Assembly (NCBI GenBank): GCA_947177105.1
Contig: CAMWTF010000087.1
Location: forward strand, 1-8,489
From: an uncultured Lachnospiraceae bacterium
GTDB lineage: Bacteria; Bacillota; Clostridia; Lachnospirales; Lachnospiraceae
Direction: 5' to 3'
Length of the DNA stretch: 8,489 bases
The notes beneath the pieces are model-generated. The model made no database searches, was not told where the DNA came from, and worked only from the letters and a program-made list of their open reading frames with translations. Below, one piece after another: positions 6,392 through 8,489 of this stretch. Made by a program: the position numbers and the translations under genes. The stretch's first letter is position 1; each line of letters opens with the position of its first letter.

Positions 6392-7141
6392 TTATCCCAG
6401 CAACATTTTTGCTGCCTCTATAGCCACACACTCCAATATGTACAGCCTGCTGAATCCATTGATCCGGTAACAGTACCGATAGCGGTCCAATATCCGCTTT
6501 TTTGCCGCCCTCAGGTCCTTGCGGTTGCTGGCGCCGCCCATGACAAAATCCGCCAGCACCTTGTCCACAGTCACGATATGGCGTCTCTGCCGCCGCATCT
6601 GCAGAAAAAAACTGTAATCGTCGTGTATTCCCAGACAGCGGAAAGGATATTGCTTATACAACGCTGCCCGCACAAAGGTGGTGGGGTGGTTCCAGTCCCG
6701 GGATGTCTGGAACCGGCGCTGTCTGGCTTTTTTCACGAAAGAACTGCCGTCCCTCTTGTGCATACGAATATTGGCATACATAAGGTCACATTTCGTCTGG
6801 GCAAAAGTCTCCGCCGCCGTTGCCGCTGCCGTGGGCTCATACCAGTCTCCGCTGTTCAGGATGCCGATGATATCCCCAGAGGCCAGGCGGATTCCCTTGT
6901 TCATAGCATCATAAATGCCAGCGTCCGGCTCGCTGCTGATACGGTAATCTATACCCCCGGCCGCCATGGCGGGGATATAGCTTTCCGCAATAGCCACCGT
7001 AGCGTCATTGCTGGCGCCGTCGATGATCAGATATTCTATGGTATGCGGGATGTATCCCTGCTTCTGATTCAGCACCGACTCGATGGTGCGCCCTATGTCT
7101 TTTGCGCTGTTATATGCAATAGTTATGATCGTAATTTTCAT
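6392..7141 (-). CDS. GT2 family glycosyltransferase (WcaE-like)
   Basis: A 249-residue GT-A fold transferase that probably adds one sugar to the polysaccharide repeat unit in the cytoplasm. It begins KITIITIAYNSAKDIGRTIESVLNQ, carries the nucleotide-binding IDGASND (Asp41), then SEPDAGIYDAMNKG (about 70-83) and LNSGDWY (95-101), where Asp99 stands in the metal-binding position usually filled by DxD. HPTTFVR (152-158) and the HDDYSFFLQMRR region are acceptor-side motifs. These features, together with the short length, match the WcaE-like GT2 group rather than the longer DQDD-type enzyme at the other end of this window. The ATG at 7141 has GGGG 5 nt upstream and starts directly with the first beta strand; an in-frame extension to 7258 (39 more codons) has no domain character and is rejected. 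It follows the epimerase after 155 bp; the donor sugar is unknown. Confidence 0.9.
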   Translation of the reverse strand: MKITIITIAYNSAKDIGRTIESVLNQKQGYIPHTIEYLIIDGASNDATVAIAESYIPAMAAGGIDYRISSEPDAGIYDAMNKGIRLASGDIIGILNSGDWYEPTAAATAAETFAQTKCDLMYANIRMHKRDGSSFVKKARQRRFQTSRDWNHPTTFVRAALYKQYPFRCLGIHDDYSFFLQMRRQRRHIVTVDKVLADFVMGGASNRKDLRAAKKRILDRYRYCYRINGFSRLYILECVAIEAAKMLLG

Positions 7142-7296
7142 GATTACCCCATTCCTGCCTGGCTTAGGAGCCTTAAAGAAATAACATGATAAGATTGCGG
7201 AGTGGTTCATTTCTGTGGTTGGCGCACCGGCCGCCATGTCTGTGCGGATATTCGGCATATGCCGCAGGGTACCGGCCTTGGCATAGCCCGGCTGCG
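7142..7296. other. 155 bp gap between epimerase and GT2 genes
   Basis: No RNA gene, promoter with two good boxes, or terminator with a T tract is evident. It holds a perfect 12 bp palindrome, CGGCATATGCCG (7253-7264), and a G+C-rich stretch (7262-7295) able to fold using CGCAG/CTGCG and CCGG/CCGG pairs just after the epimerase stop codon. An open frame continuous with the GT2 gene runs through most of the gap from an ATG at 7258, but its residues look non-coding. The two flanking genes are probably co-transcribed, with some RNA processing or attenuation possible. Confidence 0.4.
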
Positions 7297-8244
7297 TTAC
7301 TGCTCCGTGCGCCGGATGCTCTCCTCCAAGTCATACATACAGTAGTCTTCCATATTCCCGCTCATGTCCTGGGCATAGGTCAGGCTGCCAAAGGCTTTGT
7401 TGGCCATGGCGCCGATCTTTCCAGGCATCCGGGAGGCCAGAGCCACCAGCGGATTCATCACCTTCAACAAGCGCACCTTCTTCCCGTGGGCGGCGGCGAT
7501 CTCCTGCACCATCCGGGAAGTGGCAGTGTATTCCGTATTCTGAGGAAAATACAGCCCGCCCTGTCCCGCCTCGATTCTCTGGCGGATGAACTCACACAGG
7601 TTCTCAATATAAATCATGCTTCGCCGATTCTGCACATCCGGGAAAAAGGGCAGCTTGTCCGCCAGCTTTGCCAGCAGCAGATAATTCCCCCTGCTGCCCT
7701 TGCCGTAGACCATGGGCAGACGCAGTATAGCTACCTGCATCCCCCGCCTTGCCCGGGACTTCTCTCCCAAAGAGCCTCCATCCCCTTGGTCCTTTGCTGT
7801 CAGTCTGTTAAGCTCCTCCTCCGCCCGGATCTTGCTGTTTCCATAAAAATGAGAGTTATCTGCCGGGGTCTGCAGGGTGATCATACGGCTCTTCCCGTAG
7901 GGGGCGCTGTCCCCGTAGACAATGATGCTGCTGGGATAGAGGAAAAGTCCCACCCCAGCTTCCTGCGCCTTCCTGGCCGTAGCCACCGCCAGGTCACAGT
8001 TTATCCGGTAATACAGGGCCTTCTGCTCCTGTGACACCGCCCCCGTGTCCACGTGGGCGATACCGCTGGCCTGAAATACAGCGTCATACCCTTGAAAGTC
8101 AACGCTTTCCCAGGAGGAATCCCGCTGGGATATCCTGTCCACCCTGTAGAGCTCCCTGCCCTGGGAGACATTATACTCCAGAAGATACCGCTCCAGACTT
8201 GTGCCAATATAGCTGCTTGCTCCTGTAATCAAAATCCGCTTCAT
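7297..8244 (-). CDS. NAD-dependent nucleotide-sugar epimerase/dehydratase (extended SDR)
   Basis: A 315-residue cytosolic Rossmann-fold enzyme expected to act on an NDP-sugar (epimerisation, dehydration or reduction), making a precursor for the neighbouring glycosyltransferases. The cofactor loop is TGASSYIG (residues 7-14), with Ser in place of the usual middle Gly. The catalytic set is Ser105/Ser106 in YPSSIIVYG and YGNSK (Tyr134, Lys138). ILRLPMVYG (173-181) and the later substrate-side RRSMIYIENLCEFI (207-220) are typical of GalE/WbpP-type capsule-locus relatives. A charged segment around 150-168 (KDQGDGGSLGEKSRARRG) looks like a species-specific loop insertion. The ATG at 8244 starts MKRILITG and has GGGG 6 nt upstream; a start at 8292 would place 16 extra residues over a hairpin and is rejected. 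Exact substrate cannot be read from the sequence. It is the first gene after the promoter at 8368-8396. Confidence 0.9.
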   Translation of the reverse strand: MKRILITGASSYIGTSLERYLLEYNVSQGRELYRVDRISQRDSSWESVDFQGYDAVFQASGIAHVDTGAVSQEQKALYYRINCDLAVATARKAQEAGVGLFLYPSSIIVYGDSAPYGKSRMITLQTPADNSHFYGNSKIRAEEELNRLTAKDQGDGGSLGEKSRARRGMQVAILRLPMVYGKGSRGNYLLLAKLADKLPFFPDVQNRRSMIYIENLCEFIRQRIEAGQGGLYFPQNTEYTATSRMVQEIAAAHGKKVRLLKVMNPLVALASRMPGKIGAMANKAFGSLTYAQDMSGNMEDYCMYDLEESIRRTEQ

Positions 8245-8275
8245 TTTCCGCCCCAATCTCTGCCATAACAAGAAA

Positions 8276-8305
8276 TAGCATCCCACGCCCAAAGTGAAGA
8301 TGCTA
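8276..8305 (-). promoter_or_regulatory. Leader hairpin before the epimerase gene (possible attenuator)
   Basis: On the minus strand TAGCATC (8299-8305) pairs perfectly with GATGCTA (8276-8282) across a 16 nt loop that can add a further 3 bp (CAC/GTG). It is followed by TTTCTTGTT, a moderately T-rich run. The stem is 31 nt upstream of the ATG. This could be a weak intrinsic terminator acting as an attenuator, or a stabilising leader structure; the A+T-rich stem and interrupted T run keep confidence low. Confidence 0.35.
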
Positions 8306-8339
8306 ACTCTGATACAATACTATTAACTTTACCGCAGGC

Positions 8340-8360
8340 AATCAGAAAAATTCTCCGATT
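8340..8360 (-). promoter_or_regulatory. Predicted 5'-end hairpin of the epimerase transcript
   Basis: An 8 bp stem (AATCGGAG with TTTTCTGATT-side bases, including two G-U pairs) with a 5 nt loop begins at about the expected transcription start of the promoter at 8368-8396. Structures at the very 5' end often protect mRNA from decay. It may also be the first arm of a leader with the second hairpin at 8276-8305. Confidence 0.3.
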
Positions 8361-8367
8361 ATCTGGA

Positions 8368-8396
8368 ATTATACAATAGGACGTGTAGGAAATCAA
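8368..8396 (-). promoter_or_regulatory. Promoter of the epimerase gene
   Basis: On the minus strand TTGATT (8391-8396) and a perfect TATAAT (8368-8373) are separated by 17 nt, the best promoter match in the window. The start point would be about 8361, giving a leader of about 117 nt before the epimerase ATG. It suggests that the epimerase-GT2 pair is the head of a transcription unit, not a continuation of genes beyond 8489. Confidence 0.7.
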
Positions 8397-8489
8397 GTAC
8401 TTATTCACAATTTGACACTTTCATTGGGCAGAGGCGTTACTTTTCACGGGGTGGGGAAATATAATTGAATATATATATGCACTGTGGCT
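8397..8489. other. Gene-free upstream region with a possible plus-strand promoter
   Basis: No coding sequence is seen. On the plus strand a perfect TATAAT (8460-8465) lies 17 nt after a poor -35 (TTACTT, 8437-8442), and a perfect TTGACA (8412-8417) has no good -10 at the right distance. A short TA run (8471-8478) follows. These may belong to a divergent gene outside the window, but the evidence is weak. Confidence 0.25.

Noticed and set aside
7186..8268. Plus-strand open frames opposite the epimerase
   Set aside because: The epimerase frame carries TGASSYIG and YGNSK motifs; opposing frames are rich in Pro, His and Arg and look like shadows.
8402..8412. TTGTGAATAA on the minus strand, like half of a Rex operator
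   Set aside because: No matching inverted half-site at the required distance.
1..8489. CRISPR arrays, insertion sequences, tRNA or rRNA genes
   Set aside because: No regularly spaced repeats with unique spacers, no transposase-like frame and no tRNA or rRNA-like sequence were seen in the gaps.

Overview
The window looks like a stretch of a surface-polysaccharide (exopolysaccharide, capsule or wall-glycan) locus from a Gram-positive, low-to-mid G+C Firmicute, most likely a gut Clostridia of the Lachnospiraceae type. The reasons are AGGGGG/GGAGG-type ribosome binding sites, sigma-A promoters in AT-rich spacers between fairly G+C-rich genes, a secreted SH3b plus N-acetylglucosaminidase protein of a build common in that family, and a lipoprotein with a long proline-rich tail. 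The taxonomic call is inference from protein character; there is no rRNA or other marker here.

All six genes lie on the minus strand, so transcription runs from high to low coordinates. Region by region: (1) 8245-8489 holds no gene but has a well-formed promoter (8368-8396) and a leader of about 117 nt with two possible hairpins. (2) 7297-8244 encodes an SDR-family nucleotide-sugar epimerase/dehydratase. (3) 7142-7296 is a 155 bp gap without a clear promoter. (4) 6392-7141 encodes a small GT2 glycosyltransferase. (5) 6223-6391 is a 169 bp gap with a second good promoter (6310-6338) whose -35 box is covered by a tandem 13/14 bp repeat. (6) A second transcription unit follows: secreted glucosaminidase (4108-6222), lipoprotein (2313-4043), GT4 glycosyltransferase with a GTG start (1029-2276) and GT2 glycosyltransferase (85-1032), with gaps of 64 and 36 bp and finally a 4 bp ATGA overlap. 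(7) 1-84 contains a third promoter (11-39) firing out of the window, so another minus-strand unit very likely begins just beyond base 1.

Taken together, the epimerase would supply or modify a nucleotide sugar, and the three glycosyltransferases (two GT-A fold GT2, one GT-B fold GT4) would add successive sugars to a lipid-linked repeat unit at the cytoplasmic face. The secreted glucosaminidase and the wall-spanning lipoprotein would act outside the membrane, perhaps trimming peptidoglycan or making room for the polymer. No polymerase, flippase or initiating phosphoglycosyl transferase is in the window, so this is an internal part of a larger cluster. The least explained element is the lipoprotein: TPR-like and MORN-like segments and a 100-residue Pro-rich tail built on a 24 bp tandem DNA repeat, co-transcribed with a wall hydrolase between glycosyltransferase genes.
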